Source of the DNA: Polytrichum commune
Taxonomy: Eukaryota > Streptophyta > Polytrichopsida > Polytrichales > Polytrichaceae
Reading direction: 5' to 3'
Length of the DNA: 64,000 bases
Assembly (NCBI GenBank): GCA_950295325.1
Contig: OX485804.1
Coordinates: 46,004,001-46,068,000, forward strand
Part shown: positions 1 through 12,732 of the stretch, one piece after another
Position numbering within the stretch: position 1 is the first letter of the stretch
Layout of the letters: the number at the start of each line of letters is the position of its first letter
Notes under the pieces: model-generated
The model's input: only the letters and a program-made list of their open reading frames with translations
Database searches by the model: none
What the model was told of the DNA's origin: nothing
Made by a program: the position numbers and the translations under genes

Positions 1-290
1 CTAATTTTTTAGTCAAGGTGGATCCATTGTGGGTCCAAGATCCTAGATCTTCCCCTAGTAAGTCTTTGCGAAGACTTCCGACCAACAACTTATATAAAAT
101 AAAATAGTCATCTTATTCCATAAGCAACACAAGATCAAATAATTACCCACAATAATTTTCTAGGAAAACAACTACTATGGCCCACAATAATTCTCTACTA
201 GAAAATTAGTGTGGGTTGAAAATTAATCTGAGCTCTAGAAAAATTGTGGCCCACAATAATAGGATTTCTTAGTGTACTTCTATTTCTATT
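1..290. repeat. Repeat R6 fragment, related to 11190-11490
   Basis: TGGGTCCAAGATCCTAGATC and AAGTCTTTGCGAAGACTTCC, read in reverse, match AGTCTTCATGAAGACTAAGG and CCTAGGATCTTGGACCTATG near 11370-11415. The repeated CTAGAAAATTAGTGTGGG block is shared. The window edge truncates it. Confidence 0.45.
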
Positions 291-1079
291 TAGAATTGTG
301 CATCGATTCAATTGAGAGTGAATTGTGAAAAAATCATTTTGTTTTATAGGTTATTTGAAACTTGGCGAGGTTAATATGGCAACATCTAACTCAACAATGC
401 AATTGGTTCTTTGGGTTAACTATACATGTTTAGAATCTCGTAGATTTCATTGATCATTGTTGCCTACTGTACCTTGAATAAAAGACTTGTCATTGAAACT
501 CGATGATGCTTGATTATCCCTATCTCTAAAGATAGTAGACTATTCCACTTTTGTTCCTATAATACAATTAAATATGAGGCACATTTCATGTTGGAATGTC
601 CCCTATATAATCCCATTAGAGATAAGTTTCCATCACTATTTGAGAGTGTAGTTCTAGGGAACCTCCAATCTTTCTTTTGATCAGACCATCAAGTGGACAT
701 TAGCCTCTATCTCATGGAGGTTGCTGCACTGCACCACTCTAAAAAATTAGTTGGTTTGAAACCATCCTGGTGTATTCTCAGTCCCATTAGCCTTTTTGAC
801 TTCCTTGACTTCTAAATTAATGTCATTTCAATTCATTGAAGACAAGCAGGTAATACTAACAAAATGACCCCCCTTACCCCCTTGAAGTCTATTTAACTTC
901 TTTGTTGGAAATGAGAATAAAAAAAAAAAAACATTTGACACAATCATGGATGTTTTCAAAGTTTGACAATGTTGAGTGGCCACCCTGGATTTCCCGAACC
1001 TCAAAATCAACTTCAAACTTACCTCTTCCAAGTCGGCTCTTAACTTACCCTAAACCCACACAAGCAAATTTTATGTCAT

Positions 1080-1840
1080 ACTTCATCATTGATACTGTAG
1101 TATGTTATCAGTTTCCACACCCAAAAAAGGGTTTCTTCAGTGATGGTGCCACATGTCATGCAGTGGTTGGTTGGACCACACCAGATGTCGACATGGCATG
1201 AAAATTAATCCGATTTCCCACAAGCAAAGTGCCTAAATTGAAAAGGTGCTACGGTACATATACCCAAGTTGGGCATTAACATTCATAAGAACTACAAGTC
1301 GACTCTTACCCTAAATTGAAGGGCTGATCACTCCGACCACTTCTGGCACCATTTGTCAGCATCTCCATCTGTAATAGTGTGAAAAGCGATGGGCCATAAT
1401 TCCCAACAATTTCACGGTTAGAACCGGACATAAAGTTTGGTGTGATTGGGGCATGAGGGGTTGATCACACCAGCCAGTTTAGAGACCATTCGTCGGCATC
1501 TCCGACTGCAATAATGTGAAAAGTGATTGGCCAACATCTATTTCTGAACATAATCCCCAACAATTTCACAGTTGGAACCGGATGGAAACTTTGTTGTGAC
1601 TGGGGCGTGACCCCAACAATGCATATGTCATAATTCATCGATATTGTAGTATATTATCAGTTTCCACACAAAGACAATTATTTCCTTAGTGATGTGCCAC
1701 GTGTCATGCAGTGGTTGGTTGGAACACACCAAAAGTTGATGTGGCATAGACTAGATTCAATTTTGGGCATGCAACGAGCCCGAACCGGAAAGGTGCTACG
1801 GAACATATACCCCTTGTACATCAACATCCATACGAGCTTT
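1080..1840. repeat. Compound repeat block: two outer direct copies and two inner tandem units
   Basis: The segments at 1080-1290 and 1622-1840 share GTAGTATGTTATCAGTTTCC, GTCATGCAGTGGTTGGTTGG and AAAGGTGCTACGGTACATAT. Between them, units of about 145 bp (1321-1461 and 1462-1612) share GTCGGCATCTCC, AACAATTTCAC and GAACCGGA. A third inner-type unit is at 8220-8370. Confidence 0.65.
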
Positions 1841-1904
1841 TTCCATTGGAAGTGGCTTCATAAGGAGTTATAAAGTTGAAACCCACCATTTTAATCCTAG
1901 GGTT

Positions 1905-1905
1905 T

Positions 1906-1941
<36 letters not shown>
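1905..1941. repeat. (TA)n microsatellite
   Basis: An uninterrupted TA run of about 15 units follows TTTTGTG. Other simple repeats are GT at about 13268, TTTC at 32379, GAA at 36222-36260, TA plus TTTA at 38196-38238, and GT at 57875-57898. Confidence 0.9.
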
Positions 1942-1943
<2 letters not shown>

Positions 1944-3160
1944 CTTCACTTTACCCGACCGCTTATATCTGAAATTGAAGTAGTCAAGACTCAACTTTGT
2001 TAGCCCTTTTTTAAAGCTCTTGACACCTTTCTTTCGAGCTCGAGGGGGTCAAAATGCCCCAAGTTTGATGCACCTTAAGTTCATGTAATTGTTGGCGTAT
2101 ATGCCCCCGGCCAAGGCTTTTGAAGAGAGGCCATGCATAACATACTTGGTGGACAATGAGCGGTTTTGGTTGGAAATGAAAGAAAGAAACATAACATCGT
2201 ACCTTAAAAGCCTCAAAAGCCAATGATAACGAGAATTTTTACCCACTCCCGTGAGCTTGTGTTTCAAGGCACATGAACCCAACGTTTTCTAAGCGAATTC
2301 GGTTATAAAGTTGTTATATATCAAGGTTTTAGTGTATAAATGTGCGTAAAGGAACATAATTTCGTGATGTAACATATCATCGTACTTTATTCATTGAAGT
2401 GGTTTCATATCTTCATGCTAAATTACAATTCTTGGAAACTTGTAAAGGAATGGAATACAATGACCACACCAATTAATTGAAAATTGAGAACTAACTAGAC
2501 AAAGAGATATGTGAGCTATAATGACATTAGTTCTACACTCGATATTGCATTTGGTGTCACCAATTCTATTTGGCTTGCTCAATACTAATTGTGAATCGTC
2601 CGTGTAATGTCACAACTAAATGTGCACCTAACATTATTTGTCATTTTTTGGAAGAAAAAAAAGTTTGGGCATCATAGGTTTACAATATGACGATGATTGT
2701 CACTTACTAAGTGATTTTTCATCCGTATGTCAATCATTCGTGATGATATTTCATTATAGAATTGTTAAATGCAGAATATATCAAGCTTTGTTTCAATAAT
2801 TGGCATGGATTTCATCCAAATTTCAAATCATCCATGACATTACTTGTATACTTATTCATTAGAAGTGTTGTTTAAAAAGTTACCACAATGACATAAAATG
2901 CCTCAAGACACTAAATACAATAATCAATGTAATGGAAACAATGTCCTATAGTATTGAAGGAGGGGGGGGGGGTCTAGGGCGAACAATACTATGATGACCA
3001 TTCTAGGCCCTCTTACTCATCCTTGGAAATGTCAACCAAAGGGATGCAACATTGCTAATGTCGAGAAGGCTCACTTTCCCTTTGCCGGAACGGCTGGCTT
3101 TAAGCACATGAAAGCCTGCTCTAAGGAGCAAAAGTGCCATAATTACTTGTACACACCTAA
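1942..3160. other. AT-rich stretch without recognisable gene
   Basis: Only short frames that overlap on both strands. An 11-G run is at 2962. The neighbouring stretch 291-1079 is likewise empty apart from a 13-A run near 919. Confidence 0.6.
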
Positions 3161-3169
3161 AAACTGTAG

Positions 3170-3470
3170 AAACACATAATAAGGTATGTGGCTCCATTGT
3201 CACGGGCACTTCCAACTCCACATATAATATGGACCAATGCATCGAATAAGGAATTGTCTCATATGGTTAGCAATTGTAATAATCGTGCATGGTCAATTTC
3301 CAAGTTTCAAAATCAGAGTCCACATGCAAACATTACATAGGTCAAAGCGAAGATTCTTCTTTTTCTTTTTTTAAGTGATCCTATAGACCCACCCAATTAT
3401 GTCAATTGTTTATGGTTTATATATTCTAAACACATACAATTCCAAACTCATCGTGGTGCGTGTCCTTTTT
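3170..3470. repeat. Dispersed repeat R2, copy 1
   Basis: Matches 19590-19870 in order: AAGGTATGTGGCTCC, GGGCACTTCCAACTCCACAT, GAATTGTCTCATATGGTTAG and CAATTGTTTATGG. The two copies are clearly diverged. Confidence 0.55.
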
Positions 3471-3479
3471 GTATCCGTT

Positions 3480-6400
3480 TTGAAGTATAAACTTGCCATG
3501 CACCACTCAAATATAGGTGGTCGATTGAGAGAGGTGGCCACATAAGGACCAAGTACCTTACTAAGTAAAATATGTGGGCGGTTGTGGGACTTATGTGGTC
3601 ACTCCTCCTAATTGGGCACTAGACATATGGAAGAGCTTGTCATTTACACTGGCCACTGCATTTGAGACATGTATCCCAATGAAATAGATCACACTCTTTA
3701 GTTATTGACACCAGTCAAGGTCCACAATTGGCATGGCCTCACTTTGGATTCCCGCTATGCACCACTCCCCCCAACCAATGCATATAGCGCACACCATCCC
3801 CTTTTGGCACTCCAAGACACTTACATAACACCCCCTCATGACACCCCCTCATGACACCCATCTAGCACCTCACACCTGACATACATAAGGCATTCACCCA
3901 CCAACTTACAAGCACAATTCTATCTCAATACCCACATGTAGCAAAGTGGCTCAACAATCCACTAGTCCACACCTCCATTTCCAACTACTTTTGGTCAGCA
4001 CCCCAATGCACATGTGCACAAATCACACAAACTCCTAAACTCGTGACATGTCTAATACATGGGAAATCAAAGAATACACACCATATGGCCCACCAAATTC
4101 CTCTCCCCCCCCTTTTGCCGTGCCTTTTGCAACCTTTGCCCACTATAAGAGACCGACACATGTCTCCACCTCCTCTCCACATGCACCAACCCCACCCTCA
4201 ACAATATATGAACGATTAGACACAACAAAGTGGTATGGCAAATACATAAGCTACTCCCACTCCACAACTTGAGACGCAATATTAATGACGTAAGCACCCA
4301 TCTCAGAGCCCCCCCCCCCCCCACACACACACACACACACATGGCTATACCCTTGCATTTGCACCACAAGGCCATGCCAATGTCTCACTAGACTCGTACC
4401 TAACATCATGATCATCACCACCACCTCCCAAGATAAAACCACACACTATACCACCCAAAATTTGAGCCAAAGATTCATTGAAGTTACCTTTCTGCCAAGA
4501 TCACGACCCCATCATTGTAATCCAAAAGGGGGGGGGGGGGGGGAGACTCAAATACCAAACACTAGTGTACACTTTAGAAGACAACAAATGACACATCACA
4601 CTCATTATCCTCACAACATGCATCCGAGGAGGCATACACACAAAACAATATCACCAAGCCTATTTGAATAATGCTACATCCCCTAATGCTCATCCATGCA
4701 TCCATGAATTAAATTAACTTAATGGCCATCAAATATCTCACCCTACTCATGATGAATTTCCAAAATGTTAGTTCAAATTGATTTCATTTCTTATATTTAG
4801 TAGGTCTTGATATGCAATGATCAAATTGCAACCCCACATTGCTGCTCAATTTAAGAACACGTGGTCCGTTTAACTTTTGACATGGGTCCTGTTCACCAAC
4901 TACTTAAAGTCGAGGTTCCAAGGATTTTGCATTCCCACTCCATACATGACCTTATTGAATTTCACCGAACTTTTGAAGATTAGTATGTGAAGAAAACACT
5001 TGGACGTCTTGCATTCCATTTGACGTTGCCTTCTCCTTTGCCTCATCATGAAGAGGACATTGCATCACTAGGTCAATTTTCGCCACCACTAGCCCCATCT
5101 CATGTGACATGGTACCTCCCCTAGGAAGTGTCACATCTACTAGAAAATTGTTGCCAAGAAGTTGTTAATGTAATAGGGCATAATAGTCTCCATCTATCCC
5201 TATACGTTTAACAACATGTTCAAATATAGAGGAATACAATATGTTGTTAAACCTAGCACCACCGTTCAATGGGCAGAGGGTTGTTTATTGCTAAGGACAC
5301 TACAATTCCACCCAGTGGATATGAGGTTTTATTTCCTTATTGTCCCATTGCATTCTTTCATATATTGGCATGTATAATTTAGTTATCTTTAGAATAAAAA
5401 CATGGGGGCCTATAAGTTTATCTATTCGAAGTTTACACAAAACAAGGCGACCCCAAGCAACTTCCTATGGAGATCATGAATATTTGGGTACATGGGAGGT
5501 TATAATCATTTGTCAAGAATGGAAGCATAATTCCAAATGTTAGGTGGGAGGCAAACCATGATGATTACCTTGGGTTACATAGTTGTCTCACTAGAGCGCA
5601 AAAATTCTACCAGTGGTAATTGAGCTTGCATAAATTGCAACATGCCATACATGGATTGCATGGTGATTCAAGATTGAGATAAGTAATTTGGAAGAACATT
5701 GCTAGAAGGAACTCAAGAGAAAGACCAATCTTTTAGAAAGTCATTTCAATTTGATTGGGAATAATCAAAGAGAATGAAATCAACGAAGAGTTACTAACCT
5801 TAATAGGATGAAAATCCTTTGGATGGTCACATTCATAAAGTCTATTGATGAAGCCAAAAGAGCTTAAAAACACTATGAGAGGCATATCATTAGGTAATAG
5901 GAGTCTTCAAGTAGGACATAATCACGCATGATTGAAAAAAGCACAAATGAACTTTAACATGAATAATAACAAGTAATTGACAAGTTCAAATGGAGACTAA
6001 GAGGGAAGAAGATGAGATTGTTATAGTATTCCTTCAACCAATGTACCATTAATCCTTATAGACACTCGAACAACCTTGAGATTTAGTAACATGGGTTTTT
6101 TTTGGTTTTAATTTATAGCAAAAAAACCTAACTACACATAATACTTGATTGATATATAGCATGCTTGGAGTTAAGAAAATACACGTGTTATGATGAGTTT
6201 TACATACAATGTGCTCAAAATACAAACACAAATCTCAGTTTTATAATCTAACACAATTGAAAAGGCACATGTGATCACTCAAAGGAAACGATGATCTTCA
6301 CTTTTACCTCTTATTATGTTTGCATCACAACTATGATTATGGAACTTGGAATGACAACCTTCGTGACCCACAATTACTAACCATTATGAAACAAGATATG

Positions 6401-6690
6401 ATATAATCCAACGATCAAAATTGCACGTGGAGTTGGAAGTGCTCAACATAACATTCTTTAGCTACCTAGGTCTACTCAGTGGGGCGAAAACCGGGGGGGG
6501 GGGGTACCGCACCTACTCCCGAATATTTGACTATTGAAACAAAATGAGAATGGTTTTGATGGGTGTCACTGCCCATTATTACCATTGCAACATATACACC
6601 ATTTTATTAGGATATAGTAGCCAATACACGGACCCTCCATCCATAGTCTAGCTAGAGCATTACACTCCCAATATACGCTATCAAGGTTGG
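3480..6690. other. No gene seen; CA-rich plus strand between 3740 and 4680
   Basis: From about 3740 to 4680 the plus strand is strongly CA-rich with C14 plus CA repeats (4309-4340) and G16 (4528). A tandem ACACCCCCTCATG duplication is at about 3829-3856. The remainder is plain AT-rich sequence. Confidence 0.5.
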
Positions 6691-6701
6691 AGTTGTTAAC
6701 A

Positions 6702-6944
6702 CCATGCCCACACTGGAACCAACGACTAATCTGCACTAGCAAGAGAGTTTCCATCTTGATAGGAGATCTTGTCTTGTATGCATTGGCGAAATTACAATAC
6801 GTTACATCCAGTGAGGTTACTATGAGTAGGACAACAAAATTGTACTAGTGGCAGTAGATTTTGGAAAGAGGTGCAATCTCCCTATCAAGAGGGATTCCTC
6901 CTACTGCCTAGGACCAATGATTGGCCCAAGTGTGGGCATGGTAT
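6702..6944. mobile_element. Foldback MITE with ACCATGCCCACAC ends
   Basis: ACCATGCCCACACTGG opens it and CCAAGTGTGGGCATGGT closes it, a span of about 243 bp. An inner inverted pair (CTTGATAGG and CCTATCAAG) supports a foldback. Related copies lie at 16154-16398 and 45040-45230. Confidence 0.6.
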
Positions 6945-7115
6945 AATTGCAACCAAACTTATTACTGGGAGGTACCAAGAGCTTACTAATCTTGGGTAAC
7001 ATGAGAGGTTTCATGAAGATATTGTGACCCAGGGAGGGCTGCCTCGTTTAGCAAGCAAACAATAGATCCCCTGAATAATGTTATGACAAAGGAGCCACAC
7101 ATTGTAGAAAAAAAC

Positions 7116-7417
7116 AAATAACGCTCGGGGGGTTCACTGGCGAAAATTGTAGAACAACGTGCAATAAAAAATAGGGTCCAATATATTCATTGTAGATAAA
7201 TTTTATAAAAAATGTACATGTAAAATAGGGGATTTTAAAATAATGAAACATGTTTATATGTAAAATACCATCACATATAATATTTTCAGGCTTTTTACAT
7301 GTAAAATACCATCACCTTATAATCTTTTCTGCAAGGTAAATAACCCCCCCAATAAATAGGTCCCGAACGCACGTGTATGCAAAATATAAGAGGGAGTGAA
7401 CCCCCCAAGAAATAACG
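7116..7417. mobile_element. hAT MITE, copy 1 (element 7124-7409)
   Basis: Ends CTCGGGGGGTTCACT and AGTGAACCCCCCAAG are flanked by the perfect 8-bp duplication AAATAACG (7116-7123, 7410-7417). The 286-bp body carries repeats of TACATGTAAAATA. A near-identical copy lies at 50085-50329, lacking about 40 bp present here. Confidence 0.8.
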
Positions 7418-8219
7418 ATGAGAATAAGTTGATTCGGCCATAATGAGTAGCTTGAAATATGTGCAAAACTTCTTTAGAGATGGAGTAGAGGAAACGATGA
7501 GAAATGCAAGTTGTTTCATAATCTTATTCCTTGTAAACATATACTTATGTTTTTTCAAAGAGGCAAGTAAGTCAAACCCCTCATTCGTATAGTAGAGTCA
7601 TCAAAATACCCTACTCTGCATACAAATGCACACAAAACGGTTAACACAATGACACCCAAAAGCGATCCCATGTGGTGTGAAACAGGACCCTATCCAGTCA
7701 ATCACTGCATCCTTTTCAGGCCACCACTTTTACAATTAACCATTTTGGGTCCACATAAAAACCATTCCACTCTTAGTTTAGTGCACCAGCAGTGATATTT
7801 CACCATGTTCCGTATTTCTACCTTATCTTAGGTTAGTTATCGTGGTCTATCCATGGCCTCCAATGAGTTGGCCCCCTCCGAGGGTTGACACGAATGTTTC
7901 GAAGAGTATCAAAATGCTTTGGGACTCACTCATACACATGCGCGGTGACATCTAGGAAGCGGAGGCAATATATTAGTGTGTCCTCGGGCACCGTTCCGCC
8001 AAATCACCCATTGAAACTTATGCAATATTATAAGCTTACAACATGGTGGGGTGGGGCTTACCGATTAGGCCTGGATAAGAACAGGGATGCGTTAGTAATT
8101 TGAAGATAGAGTCCCCGGCCCCATGACCGCTTTGGAAATTTTAAACTATGAATCTCACCTACCTTGTGGCATGCATGTGATTGAACAATCAATCGGGACC
8201 AATACCAACACGAAGAAGG

Positions 8220-8370
8220 CTCATGCTCCGATCACACCGGCCGTTTTTGGCACCATCCGTCGGCATCTCTGGTCATAATGGTGTGAAAAGTAGAACATTT
8301 ATTACTCAACATAATCTCCAGCAATTTTACCGTTAGAACCGGACATAAAGTTTGGTGTGAAACTTTATGT
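8220..8370. repeat. Dispersed copy of the 1.3-kb tandem unit
   Basis: GATCACACCGGCCGTTTTTG, CATCCGTCGGCATCTCTGG and AGAACCGGACATAAAGTTTG match the units at 1321-1612. Confidence 0.6.
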
Positions 8371-8769
8371 GTATAGTATAGTATAGGCGACCATAACCGA
8401 TCACTTTAGAGATTTTGTGCCCGATCTACGGAAGCACGAGGCGGTGCAAATTGTCCCCACATAAGCAGATAGATAGAAATCAGGAGGGTTGTAAAAATTT
8501 TGGTGATTTCATTCCTTCAATTGAAATTACTGTGAAAATCTGAAGTCAAAAGTTGGCCCGAACATGTTAACCAATATCTAGAGTCAACCATAACCGTTCA
8601 TTATGTGAGGAGCTTTGGTGCTCACTGCTATTTGGTGCTGGCATGATCGAAGTTTCTAATGGGGTGTTCATTGAAAATGGGTGGTTTGACTCTAGCCACC
8701 TAGGTTTAGTAGTTTGGGTGACAGTTGGTTGCGATGAACGGGGAGAACCGGCCCCTGGTTACATAAGAA

Positions 8770-9150
8770 TTGGTTGAGTTTGAGAAATACACCCTGACAT
8801 CCATAGTATCACCTTTCTTAATTTCACACCCTCTCTTATATCCCAAAACCCTAGGGAACGGATGTTCTCAGTAGAGATTTCCCTCCTTCTTGTCACATTT
8901 CCCTCCCATATATCATTGATTCGGACATTAAAGTAATCCACCAAAGAGTCCAAACCACACACTTGCATGCATCACGATGCCACCATTGTCATTATTGTCA
9001 TTATTGTATTATCGACTCTATGCTATTCCATAGTGTCACATGCTTACACTAATTCTCTTTTACATACATCCATGTTAACACTACAAACCTCCTTAATATC
9101 ACGTGCACTTCGGTTGCCACATGCATGATGTTAGGGAGGTTAGAATGTAA
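8770..9150. repeat. Dispersed repeat R3, copy 1
   Basis: Shares with 16900-17260 the order CCCAAAACCCTAGGGAA, TTGTCACATTTC, CTCCCATATATCAT, AATAATCCACCA, GCATGCATCA, GTCATTATTGTCATTATT and AATATCACGTGCACTT. It ends GGAGGTTAGAATGTA. A weak terminal inverted pair (ACATCC... and the final GGAGGTTAGAATGT) suggests a MITE. Confidence 0.65.
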
Positions 9151-9168
9151 ACAGTTGAAGTTCAAGAC

Positions 9169-9687
9169 TAAGGGGCAGTTTGCACTATGGACCAAGAGCC
9201 ATGACCAAGAAAATTAAATCATTTTCATGGTCACAACTCTTGGCCAAGAGCCGTGACCATGAAAAATAAAAAATGGATTTTTGAGTGGCTTGGTCACTCT
9301 TGTAGTGTAAAGTGGATTTGGACCGGGACAACTTTGGGCTGATTTTTTAAATTTCTATCCCAACGATCTACAATAACGTCAAAAAAATTCGGGAAAAAAA
9401 ATATTAAAAAAATAAATTCGGCCAATGGCTGATTTTCAGCCTCACGGCTCCCTTGATTTCCGTTGAGTCGAGCATTTTGCCTCACCTCAACGGAAAACCC
9501 GTTGGACCATGGCACATTATCCAAGTGGCAGATTTTAGTAGTTTTTGGGGACCTCAAAGTTAGTGGTCATTCTCCTTTTTTCAAGGTAGTGTAAAGCCAA
9601 ATGGGACCAAGAGCACTTTACTCTCCAATCACAGATTTTAGAATTTCATGGTCATGGCTCTTGGTCCATAGTGTAAACCGCCCCTAA
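9169..9687. mobile_element. Harbinger/Tourist-like MITE (9172-9684)
   Basis: Ends GGGGCAGTTTGCACTATGG and the inverted GGGGCGGTTTACACTATGG are flanked by TAA/TAA. The length is 513 bp. Inner repeats of GACCAAGAGCCATGACCA near both ends extend the foldback. The motif resembles the 499-bp family but its body is different. Confidence 0.8.
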
Positions 9688-9689
9688 CC

Positions 9690-9920
9690 GGTCGGTTTAG
9701 AGGAATCTATATTGAATTAGCTTCAAATTCATGAAGAATAACAGAACGGTCACAAACATGTAACTGGTTGGGCTTGGAAACACTAGGATATCAACCAAGT
9801 TGGGGCATAATTGGTTGAGGTCCTAGGGTTTCCAAGTCCAACCAGTTACCTATTGACATCTGTCGGTTTTCTCTACTAGTTTGGAGTACATTCCATAGAT
9901 TCCTCTGAAATGATGGGTAA
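9690..9920. repeat. Foldback repeat R4
   Basis: ACATGTAACTGGTTGGGCTT and GGAAACACTAGGATATCAAC at about 9757-9800 are mirrored by TTGGTTGAGGTCCTAGGGTT and TCCAAGTCCAACCAGTTACC at 9810-9850. The outer pair GAGGAATCTAT/ATAGATTCCTC extends the stem. Half copies lie at 10590-10800 and 54893-55007. Confidence 0.6.
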
Positions 9921-11039
9921 TTTGCCTTTGAAGTCTTGGAACTTCAACCGGTTATTTCTCAAACACCGGTTATCTCATTGGTAACAATGTCGGTTTTCCC
10001 TATCCATTGCTTATCCCCAGACACTTGTGGGTTGAGAACTGAGACACTATTTTAAGCTGGTTGGTAGGTAGAAAGGTGCCTTGGTGTGGCCCGTCATCGC
10101 CCGTCACATTGGCATCTCCTGCAACGCAGTCAATATTCCAGGAAGGTTGTATGCTGCCGACCTGTCCTTGCTTCGCTGGCTCTGGTTCTGCCACGTGTAC
10201 AATATCTATATATAGAGTTGTTTGTTTTGTTATCAAAGCCGGCCCATAACATTCTAATAATAATAAGCTACAACAACTGTAGTCTTATTGGAGCTTGCTG
10301 GGGTATGACTGCAGCTTTTTGTGTTATTTTGGGTTTTGGGTGTATTAGGGTTGGTTCACGCTAGAGTCCAAGACCAAAGAAATTCCAAGTTCGAGCAAAT
10401 CCATTTGGTCGAGAGTTAAAAAATTGGACCCAAGACATTTACAATAGGATCCGAGTGTAAAGTATGAAGCGGCGTTGTTTTGGCAGCATTTTTTCCTATT
10501 GAATTGTTGCCGGTCCCTTTCTCAAGAAAACACTCTACCTAAAATTTGACACACCGAATTTTGAGCTTGGGTCCAATTTTAAGACCAGTGGATGGGGAGA
10601 ACTGACTGCTAGTTATAGATGAACGAGTTAAGTTTGAGGAATAACTAGTTGAAGTTAAAGACTTTAGGAAATTTACTTATCGTTTTAGAGGAATCTATAG
10701 AATATAACCCAATTTAATGAAGAAAAAACCGAAAGATGTCAACATGTAACCGATTGGACTTGGAAAGACTAGGATATTGGCCGATTATGCCCACAAATCT
10801 CTCCATGCATTGTTTCGGACCAAAACTAAGGTACTTGCATGGTTGTTTTGGACCTCAAGTTTCTTACACCCAGGCCCAAATGTGAACCCACTTTTAAATG
10901 TACAATAACAATAGATGATACCTCCTACAACCACACAACATATTTACATAGAAGCATAGCACTCATTTTATCCAAGTATAAACAATGAGAATTGTTCTAA
11001 CCATATATGGATTTGGTATCAGAAATAGTGTCGAAGCTC

Positions 11040-11150
11040 GGAATGTGTTGGTTTAAAATGAGATGTACAATAAACAATTATAGAGTTGTGTAATTCCAAA
11101 TTGTAAGTGACATTAAATATCATATTTATATTAGTGTAGTAAGGTGAAAT
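11040..11150. repeat. Right-end fragment of the palindromic-end MITE
   Basis: GAGATGTACAATAAACAATTA then TTGTGTAATTCCAAATTGTA and TGACATTAAATATCATA align with the right half of the 55-kb copy. The left end is not found. A further scrap is at 32930-32975. Confidence 0.5.
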
Positions 11151-11189
11151 AGGACGCCCTTTGTGGTACACTAAACAATCCTACTATTG

Positions 11190-11490
11190 TCGGCCATAAC
11201 AACTTTCTAGAGCCCCCGCTAATTCTCATAATGAGACTTAATGTGGGTCACCTTGTTAATCAACCCCCTTTCAACCCCACACTAAAAAAAAAATCCTAGA
11301 AAATTAATGTGGGTGATTATTATACTTTCCTCTTGTAACTAATATTCAAATATTAGTTAGTGTTGGTCGAAAGTCTTCATGAAGACTAAGGAAAAAACCT
11401 AGGATCTTGGACCTATGCTATTTCCAGCATGACTAGAGAATTAGTGTGGCCCATGCTAATTTTCCACCCATACTAATAGGACAATTTAGT
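11190..11490. repeat. Repeat R6, second copy
   Basis: Contains AACTTTCTAGAGCCC, CCTAGAAAATTAATGTGGGT, the small palindrome AGTCTTCATGAAGACT, and GAATTAGTGTGGCCCATGC. It is inverted with respect to 1-290. Confidence 0.45.
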
Positions 11491-12014
11491 GGAGTTTTGA
11501 TGGATGAGAGTTGATATGCAATAATACCCTTTGACCTCCGGCCCACATGGCTCCTTGGTCAAACCATGGGTTGCATCGGTCTACGCTCCCGTCACGCTTT
11601 ATGCTCTCCATCAGGGCTGTTTTTTCACAAAGTTTTTAGCCGTCCACGTCCCAAAACCTCGAATTGAAAGGCAAAAAAAATTGCAACCCGTCCCAAAACC
11701 GGCAATTTCAAAACCAACCCGTCCATGGAAAGGTTGAAGAAAAAACAACCCGTCCCAAAACCGGTAATTTCTAAACCAACCCGTCCATGAAAAGGTTAAA
11801 GGGAAAAACAAATCGATCAAGATAACCTGAAAGATGTCGGCATGTGATTGGTGCACTTGCCACTTGGAAACAATAGTATCTTACTATCTTCGTTCATTTC
11901 TGCTTTTTCTATTATAATTACCAATTTGCCCGCCTGCCACTGCCCCATCTTGTCTGTTTGTCCACAGACTAGTTCAGAGAAACTGAACTAGGCTCAGTCA
12001 CTCAGACGCAGTCA

Positions 12015-12240
12015 CTCAAACTCAACCGGTTCATTTGAAACTAACTCAAATTCAAGAAGTTGGAGAGTGCCGCTGGAACAATCTCCTCCTGCAATCTTGA
12101 ACTTCAACAGGTGTTTTCTCAAACTCAACCGGTTCATTTGAAACTAACTCGAATTCAAGAAGTTGAAGAGTGCCGCTGGAACAATCTTCTCCTACAATCT
12201 TGAACTTCAACAAGTGTTTTCTCAAACTCAACCGGTTCAT
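12015..12240. repeat. 103-bp tandem repeat, about 2.2 copies
   Basis: The phrase CTCAAACTCAACCGGTTCAT starts at 12015, 12118 and 12221, giving an exact 103-bp period. The unit resembles, in opposite orientation, the 67-bp minisatellite at 56.5 kb. Confidence 0.85.
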
Positions 12241-12454
12241 TTGACGACTGCAATCAAGTTATCTCCCACCGGTCTCTCAGTTTCTTTAGCTTTCAGTTGC
12301 ATATGTTCGATTCATTAGCATCCTAAATCTTGAGAGTCTTATTCCTCTCTTTTGTTGTGGGTTGAGTGCAGATTCGAGGGCTGTGCACTGAAGGCTTCAA
12401 TCAAGCACTTCAAGATTGATAGTTTGATTGGGTATTAGTGGTTTGATTGCATTA

Positions 12455-12732
12455 GGGCATCGCCAGTGGATCTAGAAATTTGGAGGGAGTGTGGGAGGAT
12501 CTTTCCATTTTTAAGCAAGATTTGGTGCACTCCCTCTAAATTTTGAAAATGTGGTGTTTTCAATGAGGGATTTCACCTACGTCAAATTTTTACAATTCTT
12601 TTTTCTTGATAAATATCTCACATTTATTTAGGTGTGCTTCTAATGATGGTAATTTCAGTTTCTAATTTTAGGTCTGTCAAAAGATAGGTTTTGGTTTGCA
12701 GTGAGCTTTACCTAGATCCACTGGCGATGCCC
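12455..12732. mobile_element. Tourist/Harbinger-like MITE nested in the hAT element
   Basis: The inverted ends are GGGCATCGCCAGTGGATCTA at 12455 and its complement ending at 12732, flanked by TTA on both sides. TTA duplication and a GGGCATC start are characteristic of plant Tourist-like MITEs. The 278-bp insert lies inside the hAT interior, so it is the younger event. Confidence 0.8.
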